From contig DATKWD010000149.1 in NCBI GenBank assembly GCA_035529695.1, forward strand, positions 1 through 21,767: a stretch of 21,767 nucleotides of DNA, written 5' to 3'. Positions 8,006-16,410 of the stretch are shown piece after piece (the first letter of the stretch is position 1; each line of letters opens with the position of its first letter). A program made the position numbers and the translations under genes. The notes under the pieces are model-generated. The model did no database searches. It was not told the DNA's origin and worked only from the letters and a program-made list of their open reading frames with translations. Origin of the DNA: DATKWD01 sp035529695. GTDB lineage: Bacteria; Actinomycetota; Acidimicrobiia; Acidimicrobiales; Salinilacustritrichaceae.

Positions 8006-9285
8006 GCGGCCGCCTCGACGAGGCCGTCGCAGACCGTGTCGGCGATCCGCTCGGCAGTTGCCTCGTCGAAGTCGGTGTCGAGGAAGACGAAGTCCCACGA
8101 GAGCGCGCCCCGGTTGATCTTGACGAAGGCGGTGACGAGCGGCCCGACCCGGTTGTTCGAGATGAACCCGTGCACGTCGATCAGCTCGATCTCGCCGTAG
8201 CGCTCGGCGAGGCCGAGGCCACCGGCGTAGCTGTGGGCGGTGCTGCCGATTCGCATGCGCTTGATCGTGGTCGACATCCGCACCAGTTGCTTCGCGACCG
8301 TGGCCGACAGCAGGTGCTCGTCGTGCTCCCATGCGGCGCGGACCTGCGCCTGGTAGGCGGCGGCCGCGGTCCAGAGGTCGTCGTCGGGTCCGACCGGAAC
8401 CGTGAAGCGCATCATCGAGATGTAACACCCGAGAACGTCGGGCGCGGGCGGAGGCTCGAGATCGGACCGCAGGTCGGCGAAGGTGATGGCGCGCATCGGC
8501 AGCCGGCCGGCATCGCCGCGGAGGTGTCGATGGGCAGCGACGAGCATGGCCGCTCCGATCACGCTGTTGGTCGTGAGGCGATGGCGTCGCGCCCGCCTCA
8601 CCAGCTCGTCGGTCGCGGTCGAGTCGAGCGATCGGGTCACGAGGTGGCAGCGGGCCTCGGGTCGGACTGCATCGCTTCGCCCGCGGGTGGCGCGTCGGAA
8701 TGCCAGCTCGTCGGCCACCTGGCGACGGAGGAAGGCAGTCTTCGGGGCGATCCGAGCGCGTCCACGAAGGCGTGCGGGCAGCAGGTCGTCGATCGGCGGG
8801 GGCAGTGGCGGCGCGACCGAGGGTGCCGCGGGCGGAGGGCCCTGGCACCACGTCAGGAACTGTTCGTAGACGTGCGCGGCCGACGTGGCATCGAGCACCG
8901 AGTGGTCGTAGGCGAACACGATGTCGCCGTCGGTGCCTGCGTCGTCATGGAGATAGACGCATCGAAGAAGCGGTCCCGTCTCGAGGTCGAGGCGTTGGTT
9001 CAGGACCGCAGTGGCCACCTCGCGCCAGTGATCGGCATCTCGTCGCTCGACGACGTCGAGGGGGATCGGAGAAACGTCGGCGGTGACTTCGAAGGAGTAC
9101 CGCCCACGCCGGCGGGTGATCCGGGCCTGCAGGAGCCGATGGTGCTGCTGGAGTCCGTCGAGCGACGCTCGGACCCGCTCGAGCGGCGGTGCTCCGCCCA
9201 GCCGGAGGACCCCTGCGACGGTGAGCGGAGCGAACCGGCCGGCGAGCACCCAGGCCGTCTCGATGTTGCCAAGGTGCCGCTCCAC
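8002..9285 (-). CDS. condensation-domain-superfamily acyltransferase
   Basis: Encodes 427 residues from GTG at 9285 with the two-lobed chloramphenicol-acetyltransferase/condensation layout. An N-terminal lobe begins near ETAWVLAGRFAPLTVAGVLR. The catalytic motif appears as DHSVLDA (H128, D132), a variant of HHxxxDG with Asp in place of the first His and Ala in place of the Gly. The C-terminal lobe contains LGCYISMMRFTVPV and ends SWDFVFLDTDFD. Relatives include NRPS condensation domains and PapA/WS-DGAT-type acyltransferases, which join an acyl thioester to an amine or alcohol. As the first gene of the cluster it probably takes the acyl group from the ACP encoded next, but the acceptor is unknown. 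The frame runs open to 9507, but that would overlap the PII-like gene. The chosen GTG has a TATACT box 6 nt ahead and no Shine-Dalgarno sequence, which fits a leaderless start. Confidence 0.85.
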   Translation of the reverse strand: MERHLGNIETAWVLAGRFAPLTVAGVLRLGGAPPLERVRASLDGLQQHHRLLQARITRRRGRYSFEVTADVSPIPLDVVERRDADHWREVATAVLNQRLDLETGPLLRCVYLHDDAGTDGDIVFAYDHSVLDATSAAHVYEQFLTWCQGPPPAAPSVAPPLPPPIDDLLPARLRGRARIAPKTAFLRRQVADELAFRRATRGRSDAVRPEARCHLVTRSLDSTATDELVRRARRHRLTTNSVIGAAMLVAAHRHLRGDAGRLPMRAITFADLRSDLEPPPAPDVLGCYISMMRFTVPVGPDDDLWTAAAAYQAQVRAAWEHDEHLLSATVAKQLVRMSTTIKRMRIGSTAHSYAGGLGLAERYGEIELIDVHGFISNNRVGPLVTAFVKINRGALSWDFVFLDTDFDEATAERIADTVCDGLVEAAA

Positions 9286-9297
9286 GGCCGGAGTATA
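9285..9297 (-). promoter_or_regulatory. putative -10 box of a leaderless promoter
   Basis: On the minus strand TATACT (9297-9292) is followed by exactly 6 nt and then the GTG of the acyltransferase gene, so transcription would start at or next to the start codon. No Shine-Dalgarno sequence precedes that GTG. Leaderless mRNAs with a TANNNT box at this distance are common in actinobacteria. I see no convincing -35. It would drive the acyltransferase-to-permease cluster. Confidence 0.5.
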
Positions 9298-9424
9298 GAG
9301 ACGACGAGAATCGCGGGTTCGAGCGGCCGAGAGGCCTGCTTCGTCGTGCGGTTCTGAGGGCTTGGTGGTGGTTTCGCCACGGTCAGGACGTGCGGCAGCG
9401 TCACCGAGGCCGGTGTGCGCGGTC

Positions 9425-9781
9425 TCAGGCGAGCGGTTGGTCGTCCGGATCGGCCGGTCGGAAGTACTCGGGTCGGCTGACGTTGGTCTCGCTGATGAAC
9501 ACCACACCGTGTTGGCCGTCGAGCAGACGTCGGACGCCGGCGACGACGGCTTCGGCCATCTCCAGCGGGACCACGCTGATCAGCAGCGACAGGCTGTTGC
9601 GGTCGTTGAACAGCAGGCGGCCTTCGTGCTGGCCGTGGTGCCCGAACCCGGACACGCCATGCAGGGCGGTGTAGCCGGTGGCGCCCGCTTCGAGCAGCAG
9701 GTCGCGCACGGTCGGGACATGCTCGCCGTCGATGACGACCTCGATGCGTGCCATGGGGGTGAATCCGGGCCAGACGTTCAT
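9425..9781 (-). CDS. PII-like regulatory protein coupled to the DAB transporter
   Basis: Encodes 118 residues. A beta strand RIEVVIDG is followed by a helix, then the PII-type segment GATGYTALHGVSGFGHHG (33-50), a strand LSLLISVVP, a helix EMAEAVVAGVRRLL, and a final strand GVVFISETNVSR. There is no Tyr at the position uridylylated in enterobacterial GlnB, and the T-loop is short, so it is a PII-like protein and not a standard nitrogen regulator. The ATG at 9781 overlaps the stop of the DabB-DabA gene as ATGA, which decided this start; a second ATG at codon 10 is possible. PII-like proteins are known neighbours of DUF2309 and other bicarbonate transporters and respond to nucleotides or bicarbonate. 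Control of the pump is inferred from that context. Confidence 0.85.
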   Translation of the reverse strand: MNVWPGFTPMARIEVVIDGEHVPTVRDLLLEAGATGYTALHGVSGFGHHGQHEGRLLFNDRNSLSLLISVVPLEMAEAVVAGVRRLLDGQHGVVFISETNVSRPEYFRPADPDDQPLA

Positions 9782-12700
9782 GTGTGCTCCGTGGTCAGAT
9801 GTTCGACGAGCGAGTCGCTTCCGTCGAAGGGTCGGGGGACGGTCATCCACGTTCCATCGGGGGTGCGGGTCGACCATGGCTCGTGGGGGTGCGATCGGCC
9901 GGCGATGCGGAGCCAGGATCCACCGGTCAGGGTCTGCAGGATCGAGTTGCTGGCGATGATGGACTCGATGCGTACCAGGTCGGCCTGGATCACGGCGAGC
10001 AGCCGGACCGGCTGATGGTGCCGCCGACCGTCGAGGTGCGTGCTCTGGAGCGGCAACCCGACCCGGAGGTCGCCGGCATCACCGGAGATCACCCCGGTCG
10101 TCCCGATCGGATTGTGCAGCAGCTTGTCGCCGGCGCCGAACACCTCGGGATCGACGGTCGAGAAGTAGTACTGCGCCGAGATCCAATGCCCGACCACGAG
10201 GGGGGCCGTCATGATGGTCTCGAGCACTCGGCCCTCCGGATCGAGTTCGGCATCGTAGGTGTGCAGGAAGGCCCGCCCGTTGAGGTCGAGGCCGGCCGTC
10301 ATCGATCGTGGCCCGATGATGAACGCGGCGTTGCGGGCCAGTCCCCACTCGGGACGAACCTGTGCCCAATCGGCGCCGCGGTCGCGGACCCGGCGTGCGG
10401 AACCGGGCAGCTGGCGAGCGCGGGCGTCGGACTGCCGTCGACCGGCCTCGTCGAGCTGGGCTCGAAGGTCGTCGACGACCGGTTCGAGCGCAGGGGGCGC
10501 ATCCTCGAGGTCGAGGAGGGTCACGTGGTCGCTCGCCGTGTCGTGCAGCCCGGCGACGAACCAGGTGTCATCGGGAATCGTGATACCGCGCTCGACGAGG
10601 TTGGTGCGGATCTCCGGATCGTTCAGCAGCGCGGCGACGGCACGGGCATTGCTGTCGCCCGAGGCGCCCGCACACGCCCCGCATTCGAGAGCGGTCGCGT
10701 GCGGGTTGTTGGTCGTGACACTGGTGTGGCCGCACAGCACGACGAGCGGCGCGAACCTGTCGACCAGACCCATCGTGTTCAGGACGGCCTCGGCGAAGAA
10801 CACCAGCTGCTCGACCGACCCGCCGTCGGCGTCGAACCGAAGCGTCGTCGCGGGCGCTTCGACGGGTCGGACCGCCCCGGGCAGCCACGTGCGCGCCATC
10901 GCAGAGGGACCGAGGGCCCATCCGGCGGTCTCGGCCAGGACGAAGGGAGCGCCGGGTCCGTGCTTCGCCTCGCGGTGAGCGTGGCGTGCGCCGTCGAGGG
11001 CGCGTTGTCTGGCGAGCTGCGCCCCGACCGCAGTCGAGCACTCGGGCCGCGCCTCTTCGACTGCACCGATGGCGGGGGCGACGAGGACGGGGCACCGCGC
11101 TTCGGCGCGTTCCCAGCCGAGACGTTGCACGCGCATCGGCACGCCGAAGAACCCGGCGAAACCGAACGTCTCGACGTTGCCATTCGCTTCGAGGTGGCGA
11201 CGCAGGCCCTCTGATCGGACGTCGATGCACAGCACCACCTGGGCGTCGGGTCGGGCCACCGTGGGTCCAGCGTCGACTCGGTCGAGCAGTGACAGCAGAC
11301 CTTGGTCGATGCAGCGTTCCTGCGCTTCGAGCCACGCCGATGCTCGGGTGGGCGCCGGCACGTGGGCGAGCACAGCGGCGATCGCGGCTCGATCGTCCTC
11401 TCCGGCCATCGGCGCCACCACGCTCGCCACGGCTGCCACCCGAGCCGCGAGGAGGGCGTCGTCGCGGTCCTCGGGCCGAGGCGCCGGTTCGTTGCCAGGG
11501 GCGACGGACGAGAGGACGGCCGCTTCGAGCACCGCCCGTACGGCGACGATCTCGATGGGAGCGAGGTCGGGGTGCAACTCGTCGGGTTGCGCCCACTCGT
11601 TGCGCCACTTGGCGAGGCCGGCCCAACCGACCAGCCGCGAGAGGTGCCCACGCATCTCGTCGACGCGATCTTCGTCACCTACCCCTGCTGCCGCGAAGGC
11701 AGCAATGATGACCGCCGCTGCGTCGTCTTCGAGATCTGCGATCCAGCGCAACGCCGGTGCATCGACGATGCGAGCCAGTCGGGGGTCGGTCTGGGTCAGG
11801 CGGAGGCTCATGGCGAGGAAGCTCTCGCCAGGTCGTCGCGAGGGCCATGCCGGCGGAGAGCTGTGCTCGGCGAGCCACGAGGACACGATGTCGTCGATCT
11901 GGCCTGCGAGCTTCTCGTCTCGAGGTCCGACGCGATCGAGGGCCGTGCGCGGCAGCGGGACCGTCTCGAGGTCGGGTCCGTGCAGCAGGTCGGCCGTGAC
12001 GAGGTCGACCGGGTCGACGAGCCGACCTGCGAGGGGCACGGGCCCGCCCGAGCACACCCGGCCATACCGCATGAGCACGGCGTACTCGAGATCGTCGTCG
12101 GTGGTGATCCCGCGGTGGTGATCGTCGCGGAACTCGGCGAGCGAGAGATGGGTTCGGCCACCCAGCCAACGTCGAGCCGTTGCCGCCGCGTCGTCGAAGT
12201 CGAGTGACTCGAGCCCGCCGAGTGGGTTGACCGCGACGAATGAGGACAGCGGCCACAGCGGCGCGACGATCGCCGCCGCCTGCGCCAGTTCGGCCCGTAC
12301 CTCTGCGCGCCGGCGGTCGTTCGACGCTGTGATGACCATCGGTGCGCTCGGTGACCTGGTGGGGGTGAACGTCGGGCTGAGTGAGCTCCAAGCCTCGACC
12401 CGCCGTCTCGCGGCGGTGCGGATCGTGGCACCGGTCGAGCCAGTTGGCGCCACCACGGCGGCGGTTCCCACCGCGAGCAGCGCGATGATCGCGACGAGCA
12501 CGCCCGGCCCGATGATCGTGCCGGAGGTTCCCGTCGGAAGCGACGGCTTGAGGAAGTCCTCGACCAGGCGGAGGCCGCCCACGTAGGCACCAACCCCGGC
12601 GACCACGGCCATCGAACCGGCAAGGGCCGATGGCAGCGGGTTCATCGATCCACGAACGAGCCAGCCGTGCAGTGAGAAGACAGCACTCAGCCAGGCGAAG

Positions 12701-13890
12701 ACGACGACCAACACCCGCCCGGCGTCGGAGACGTCGAGCGGGATCGCCCACACCGCGGCGCCGACCGCCAGCGTCGGCACCGTCAGCGTGACCGCCCAGA
12801 GGGCAGATGCCGAGAGCAGCCGAACCGGACGCGGTCGCCGCTGCGAACGGAGGCGTGCGGACACCGTGTCGCCGGCACCGAGGAACAGCGCCGCCTTGTA
12901 CATGCCATGACCGGCGATGTGGAAGGCGGCGCTGCTGAAGGCCCCGACCGCGCACTGGATCACCATGAACGCCATCTGCGACACGGTCGACCATGCCAGT
13001 GCGCCCTTCACGTCTGGTCTCGCGAGGCTCGTGGCCGAAGCGAGCACGACCGTCACGATGCCGAGCGCGAACGCCAGGATCACGGCGACATCGGACGCGA
13101 CGAACGCCGGGGCGAACCGGATCAGGAGGAGGCCCGCGCCACTCACGAACCCGGCGTGGATCAGCGCCGAGATGGGCGTCGGCGCCACCAACGTGCCGAC
13201 GAGCCATCGATGGAACGGGAACAACGCCGACCGAGCGGCTCCCGCCACGACCAGGGCCACCGCGAACAGGTCGAGCATGGTGACGCTGCCCACCGTCGAC
13301 GCCTGCAGATCTGCGACCACGGTGCCGGCGTCGCTCGTGAAGGCCGCGTCGCTCGCAGTGGTGACAATGACCACCGCGACGAGGAGCGCGACATCGCCGA
13401 CGACGAGCGTGGCCATGATCCGACGTTGCGCCAGCCGGGCCCGGTCCCAGGGTGCCGCGAATCCGGTCAGCCCGGCCAGCGCCCATCCCGACGCCACCCA
13501 ACCCACGAGCAACAGCCATCCGGCGCCCGGAACCACGACCAACGCCGATCCCGACACGACGACGCCCAGCAGCAGGAAGTAGCGGCCGACGCGACCATCA
13601 GCATCGAGGCTTCGACGGGAGAAGCTCGCCACCATCGCCGCCGTCGCCAGCACGACGACCAGGAGGAACGAACTGACCCGGTCGACGCTGAGATCGAGCC
13701 ATCCGCCGTCGCCGACTCGACCGCTCGAGCGCTGGGCGACGGCTGCGAACAACCCCACGGCTGCCAAGGAAGCGACACCGCAGCCGGCGGCGACGCACCG
13801 TCCGGCACGGAGCGCCGAGCTCTCTCGGAAGGCCAACAGCCCACTGCAGACCGGTACGACGATCGCGAACGCCACCACTGCCGATCCCAC
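9778..13890 (-). CDS. dabA/dabB: fused DabB-DabA inorganic carbon transporter (NuoL-like plus DUF2309)
   Basis: Encodes 1370 residues in one uninterrupted frame. Residues ~1-500 are a multi-pass NuoL-type antiporter: PFHRWL (225-230), APTPISALIHAG (236-247), K295 before AWSTVSQM, and H324/H328/K332 in FHIAGHGMYKAALFLGAG. The Glu usual in NuoL TM5 is replaced by Val (GWVAS, 130-134), as I recall for DabB proteins. After a Ser/Thr/Pro linker, residues ~518-1370 are DUF2309: LWPLSSFVAVNPLGGL, then the zinc site C888 and D890 (VLCIDVRSEG), H1055 (LCGHTS) and C1070 (LECGACAG). The H-to-C spacing of 15 equals that of C351/D353/H524/C539 in Halothiobacillus DabA2. DAB complexes use an ion gradient to trap CO2 as bicarbonate in the cytoplasm. 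GTG at 13890 has GAGG 7 nt upstream. The known proteins are two separate chains; M518 could mark an ancestral DabA start. Confidence 0.92.
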   Translation of the reverse strand: MGSAVVAFAIVVPVCSGLLAFRESSALRAGRCVAAGCGVASLAAVGLFAAVAQRSSGRVGDGGWLDLSVDRVSSFLLVVVLATAAMVASFSRRSLDADGRVGRYFLLLGVVVSGSALVVVPGAGWLLLVGWVASGWALAGLTGFAAPWDRARLAQRRIMATLVVGDVALLVAVVIVTTASDAAFTSDAGTVVADLQASTVGSVTMLDLFAVALVVAGAARSALFPFHRWLVGTLVAPTPISALIHAGFVSGAGLLLIRFAPAFVASDVAVILAFALGIVTVVLASATSLARPDVKGALAWSTVSQMAFMVIQCAVGAFSSAAFHIAGHGMYKAALFLGAGDTVSARLRSQRRPRPVRLLSASALWAVTLTVPTLAVGAAVWAIPLDVSDAGRVLVVVFAWLSAVFSLHGWLVRGSMNPLPSALAGSMAVVAGVGAYVGGLRLVEDFLKPSLPTGTSGTIIGPGVLVAIIALLAVGTAAVVAPTGSTGATIRTAARRRVEAWSSLSPTFTPTRSPSAPMVITASNDRRRAEVRAELAQAAAIVAPLWPLSSFVAVNPLGGLESLDFDDAAATARRWLGGRTHLSLAEFRDDHHRGITTDDDLEYAVLMRYGRVCSGGPVPLAGRLVDPVDLVTADLLHGPDLETVPLPRTALDRVGPRDEKLAGQIDDIVSSWLAEHSSPPAWPSRRPGESFLAMSLRLTQTDPRLARIVDAPALRWIADLEDDAAAVIIAAFAAAGVGDEDRVDEMRGHLSRLVGWAGLAKWRNEWAQPDELHPDLAPIEIVAVRAVLEAAVLSSVAPGNEPAPRPEDRDDALLAARVAAVASVVAPMAGEDDRAAIAAVLAHVPAPTRASAWLEAQERCIDQGLLSLLDRVDAGPTVARPDAQVVLCIDVRSEGLRRHLEANGNVETFGFAGFFGVPMRVQRLGWERAEARCPVLVAPAIGAVEEARPECSTAVGAQLARQRALDGARHAHREAKHGPGAPFVLAETAGWALGPSAMARTWLPGAVRPVEAPATTLRFDADGGSVEQLVFFAEAVLNTMGLVDRFAPLVVLCGHTSVTTNNPHATALECGACAGASGDSNARAVAALLNDPEIRTNLVERGITIPDDTWFVAGLHDTASDHVTLLDLEDAPPALEPVVDDLRAQLDEAGRRQSDARARQLPGSARRVRDRGADWAQVRPEWGLARNAAFIIGPRSMTAGLDLNGRAFLHTYDAELDPEGRVLETIMTAPLVVGHWISAQYYFSTVDPEVFGAGDKLLHNPIGTTGVISGDAGDLRVGLPLQSTHLDGRRHHQPVRLLAVIQADLVRIESIIASNSILQTLTGGSWLRIAGRSHPHEPWSTRTPDGTWMTVPRPFDGSDSLVEHLTTEHT

Positions 13891-14052
13891 GTGCCTACCT
13901 CGCCGTTCCCGACAACCCCGTCTTCACCTCCACAATCTATGCATTTTGTTTCGTGTAATACAAATCCTATACCTTGATTCTTGTGTTGGGCGAGAGCGAA
14001 CGAGACCCGACGGCCCGGCCGGATGACGCGCGGTGGGTAGGCTCACGCGCCG
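13891..14052. promoter_or_regulatory. divergent promoter region with an AT-rich core
   Basis: This is the gap between the divergent DAB and FHA-ABC genes. Positions ~13930-13985 are strikingly AT-rich for this DNA. On the plus strand TTGTTT (13946-13951), 16 nt and TATACC (13968-13973) form a plausible promoter for the FHA-ABC gene. TAGGCT (14038-14043), 9 nt before its ATG, is a second possible -10. On the minus strand TTGTAT around 13964-13959 could be a -35 for the DAB gene, whose GTG is preceded by GAGGTAGG. The 9-bp inverted repeat TGTAATACA (13954-13962) lies between the proposed elements and could be an operator. All assignments were made by eye. Confidence 0.5.
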
Positions 14053-16410
14053 ATGATCAAATGCGCCCTTCGCATCGGGGGCAACGATCACCTCGTCGTC
14101 GACGACGACCTCGAACACATCATCGGCCGGAGTTCCGACGCCACGCTCCGCATCGACGACGAACGAGTCGGCGAGGCTCACGCCGTCCTCGGCCGGCGTG
14201 CGACCGGGTGGGTGCTCGAGGACCGCGGCAGCGCCGGAGGCACCTGGTTCCACGGCCAGCGCATCGATGAGCTCGCGATCGATGCACCCGTCACCGTCCA
14301 CCTCGGCGACCCGGACGGTCCAGTTCTCACCCTGACCCCGCTCGCCGAGCGGGTGGGAAGCTCCGAGACTGCCGAGTCGAACCTCCGTCGACCAGTCGGC
14401 GGTCACTTCGCGTCGACTCCGCTGGCCGGGGTGCTTCGGATCGGTCGCTCCCCCGGCAACGACATCGTGGTCAACGACCTGCTGGTGTCGAAACACCACG
14501 CCGAGCTGCGCCGGTCGACCGACGGGCGCCTCGACATCATCGACCTCGGCAGTCGGTACGGGACCTTCGTCAACGGGGTCGCCCGACGTCGCACGATCGT
14601 CGGCGAGGGCGACGTCATCGGGATCGGGCACCACGAGCTCGTGGTGCGGGGCGACCGCATCGAGGACTACGTCGACGACGGCGCAGTGACCTTGGCCGCG
14701 TCAGGCGTCCGGGTCGCCATCGGCGAGCACTGCCTCGTCGACGAGGTGGGATTCGTGCTGGGTGAGCGGTCGATGCTCGGCGTCGTCGGGCCCTCGGGTG
14801 CCGGGAAGTCGAGTCTGCTCTCCGCCGTCGGCGGGCTACGCGCACTCGAGGGGGGCCACGTCCTCTACGAGGGGCGCGACCTGCACGCCGACTTCGCCGA
14901 GCTCTCGAGCAGGATCGGGTTCGTTCCCCAGGCCGACCTGCTCCACGACGGGCTGACCGTCAGAGCGACCCTCGACTACTCGGCTCGGCTGCGGTTCCCG
15001 AGCGATGTCGACACCGACGAACGAACCCAGCGGATCGACGCAGTCCTCGACGAGCTGGGCATCGCCCACCGATCGTCGAATCGGATCAGCGAACTGTCGG
15101 GTGGCGAGCGCAAGCGGGTCAACGTCGCGACCGAGCTCCTCACCCGACCCTCGCTGCTCCTGCTCGACGAGCCGGCCTCGGGGCTCGACGCCGGTCTCGA
15201 ACGCACGCTGATGCGGCTCCTCCGCGAACTGGCCGACCACGATCACACCGTGGTCGTGGTGACCCACGAGCTCGACAGCCTCGGGCTCTGCGACCAGGTG
15301 CTGGTGCTCGCGCCAGGCGGCGTGCCCGCCTACATCGGCCGACCCGACGGTCTCGACGACCGGTTCGGGCACGGCGATCTGGTCGAGACCTTCCACCAGC
15401 TCGGCAGCCGTCCCGACCAGGAGTGGCGCGACCCCAACGCCGACACGACGGTCGCCGGGGTGTCCGAACCCGCCGAGACTCCGCCGACCGCCTCGCACAC
15501 CGGGGTGCGCCAATGGGTACGACACGTCCGGACCCTGACCCGCCGTACCCTTTCGGTGATCGCATCGGACCGCCGCAACTTCGCGCTGCTGGTGCTCCAG
15601 GCGCCGATCCTGGGCGCCATCATGCTGTTCGCGCTGCCCCCGGACGAGTTGTCGAAGCCGGCGCTGACCCAGGTGCGTTTCGTGTCGGCCGCGAGCCTGA
15701 CGCTGTTCGTGATCCTGCTCGGGGCAACGTGGCTGGGGGCGAACAACGCCATCCGCGAGCTGGCCCGAGAGCGGACCCTCATCGCCCGCGAGCTGGCCGT
15801 CGGCATCCCGGCATCGGCCCAGGTGACGGCCAAGGCGTTGGTGCTCGGGGGTCTGACAGCCGCCCAGGCCGTGGTGCTCGTCGCCATCGCCAGCGCACGG
15901 CAGGGAGGACCCACCGACGCGGTCGTGCTCGGGTGGCCCCTCGGCGAGTTGGCGCTCGTCGTCGCGCTCACCGGGATCGCGTCGATGGCGCTCGCCCTGC
16001 TGGTGTCGGCAGTGGTCTCCTCGCCCGACCAGGCGACGACGCTGCTGCCCATCGTGCTGATCCTCCAGTTCGTGCTGTCGGCGGGCGGGGTGCTGCCCGA
16101 GCTCGTCGACAAGCCGGTGCTGCGCGAGATGAGCGCGGCCTCGAGCGCACAGTGGGGATTCGCCGGGGCGGCGTCGACGACCGACCTCAACGGGCTCCAG
16201 GAGTTCACCGATCAGCTGCGAGACCTCCGGGTGGTCGACGCCGCCGACCCCAAGGCGGCGATCGAGGCTCTCTCCGAGCCGGCCCGGCCCGAGGGCCGAT
16301 GGGCGGCCGAGAGGTCTTCCTGGCTGACCGCGGTCGGATGGCTCATCGCGCTCACCGTGCTTCCGCTGCTGGCCGCGGTGTTCGCTCTGCGACGGTCCGT
16401 CCGGAGATGA
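14053..16410 (+). CDS. FHA-FHA-ABC exporter, Rv1747-like
   Basis: Encodes 785 residues. FHA1 covers ~5-96 (GRS at 25-27), FHA2 ~118-205 (GRS 131-133, SKHH 146-149, GTFVNG 170-175). An ABCG-type ATPase follows: Walker A GPSGAGKSS (246-254), signature LSGGERKRV from 348, Walker B LLLDEP (D372, E373) and H-loop H405. An ABC-2-type membrane domain with about six TMs fills ~525-785. The order and size match M. tuberculosis Rv1747 (two FHA domains, ~865 residues), which is linked to phosphatidyl-inositol mannoside export and is controlled by Ser/Thr-kinase phosphorylation. In FHA1 the phosphothreonine-contact positions read GEAH instead of SxxH and FHG instead of VNG, so it is probably not functional as a binder; FHA2 looks intact. 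No Ser/Thr kinase gene lies in the window. The stop overlaps the lipoprotein ATG as ATGA, which suggests that the two act together. Upstream Shine-Dalgarno is weak. Confidence 0.94.
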   Translation: MIKCALRIGGNDHLVVDDDLEHIIGRSSDATLRIDDERVGEAHAVLGRRATGWVLEDRGSAGGTWFHGQRIDELAIDAPVTVHLGDPDGPVLTLTPLAERVGSSETAESNLRRPVGGHFASTPLAGVLRIGRSPGNDIVVNDLLVSKHHAELRRSTDGRLDIIDLGSRYGTFVNGVARRRTIVGEGDVIGIGHHELVVRGDRIEDYVDDGAVTLAASGVRVAIGEHCLVDEVGFVLGERSMLGVVGPSGAGKSSLLSAVGGLRALEGGHVLYEGRDLHADFAELSSRIGFVPQADLLHDGLTVRATLDYSARLRFPSDVDTDERTQRIDAVLDELGIAHRSSNRISELSGGERKRVNVATELLTRPSLLLLDEPASGLDAGLERTLMRLLRELADHDHTVVVVTHELDSLGLCDQVLVLAPGGVPAYIGRPDGLDDRFGHGDLVETFHQLGSRPDQEWRDPNADTTVAGVSEPAETPPTASHTGVRQWVRHVRTLTRRTLSVIASDRRNFALLVLQAPILGAIMLFALPPDELSKPALTQVRFVSAASLTLFVILLGATWLGANNAIRELARERTLIARELAVGIPASAQVTAKALVLGGLTAAQAVVLVAIASARQGGPTDAVVLGWPLGELALVVALTGIASMALALLVSAVVSSPDQATTLLPIVLILQFVLSAGGVLPELVDKPVLREMSAASSAQWGFAGAASTTDLNGLQEFTDQLRDLRVVDAADPKAAIEALSEPARPEGRWAAERSSWLTAVGWLIALTVLPLLAAVFALRRSVRR

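Noticed and set aside
8006..8851. Long N-terminal extension of the ACP frame
   Set aside because: It is very rich in Arg and Pro, lacks any domain and is antiphase to the well-supported acyltransferase; the ACP starts at the overlapping ATG at 8005.
9286..9507. N-terminal extension of the acyltransferase to 9507
   Set aside because: It would overlap the 3' end of the PII-like gene, has no ribosome site and reads as low-complexity sequence.
12907..13977. Plus-strand 356-codon open frame opposite the DabB half
   Set aside because: It is rich in Arg, Asp, His and Gln without hydrophobic core, as expected for the complement of a membrane-protein gene in GC-rich DNA.
15423..16406. Upstream extension of the lipoprotein frame
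   Set aside because: It shadows the membrane domain of the FHA-ABC exporter; the signal peptide begins at the ATG overlapping the exporter stop.
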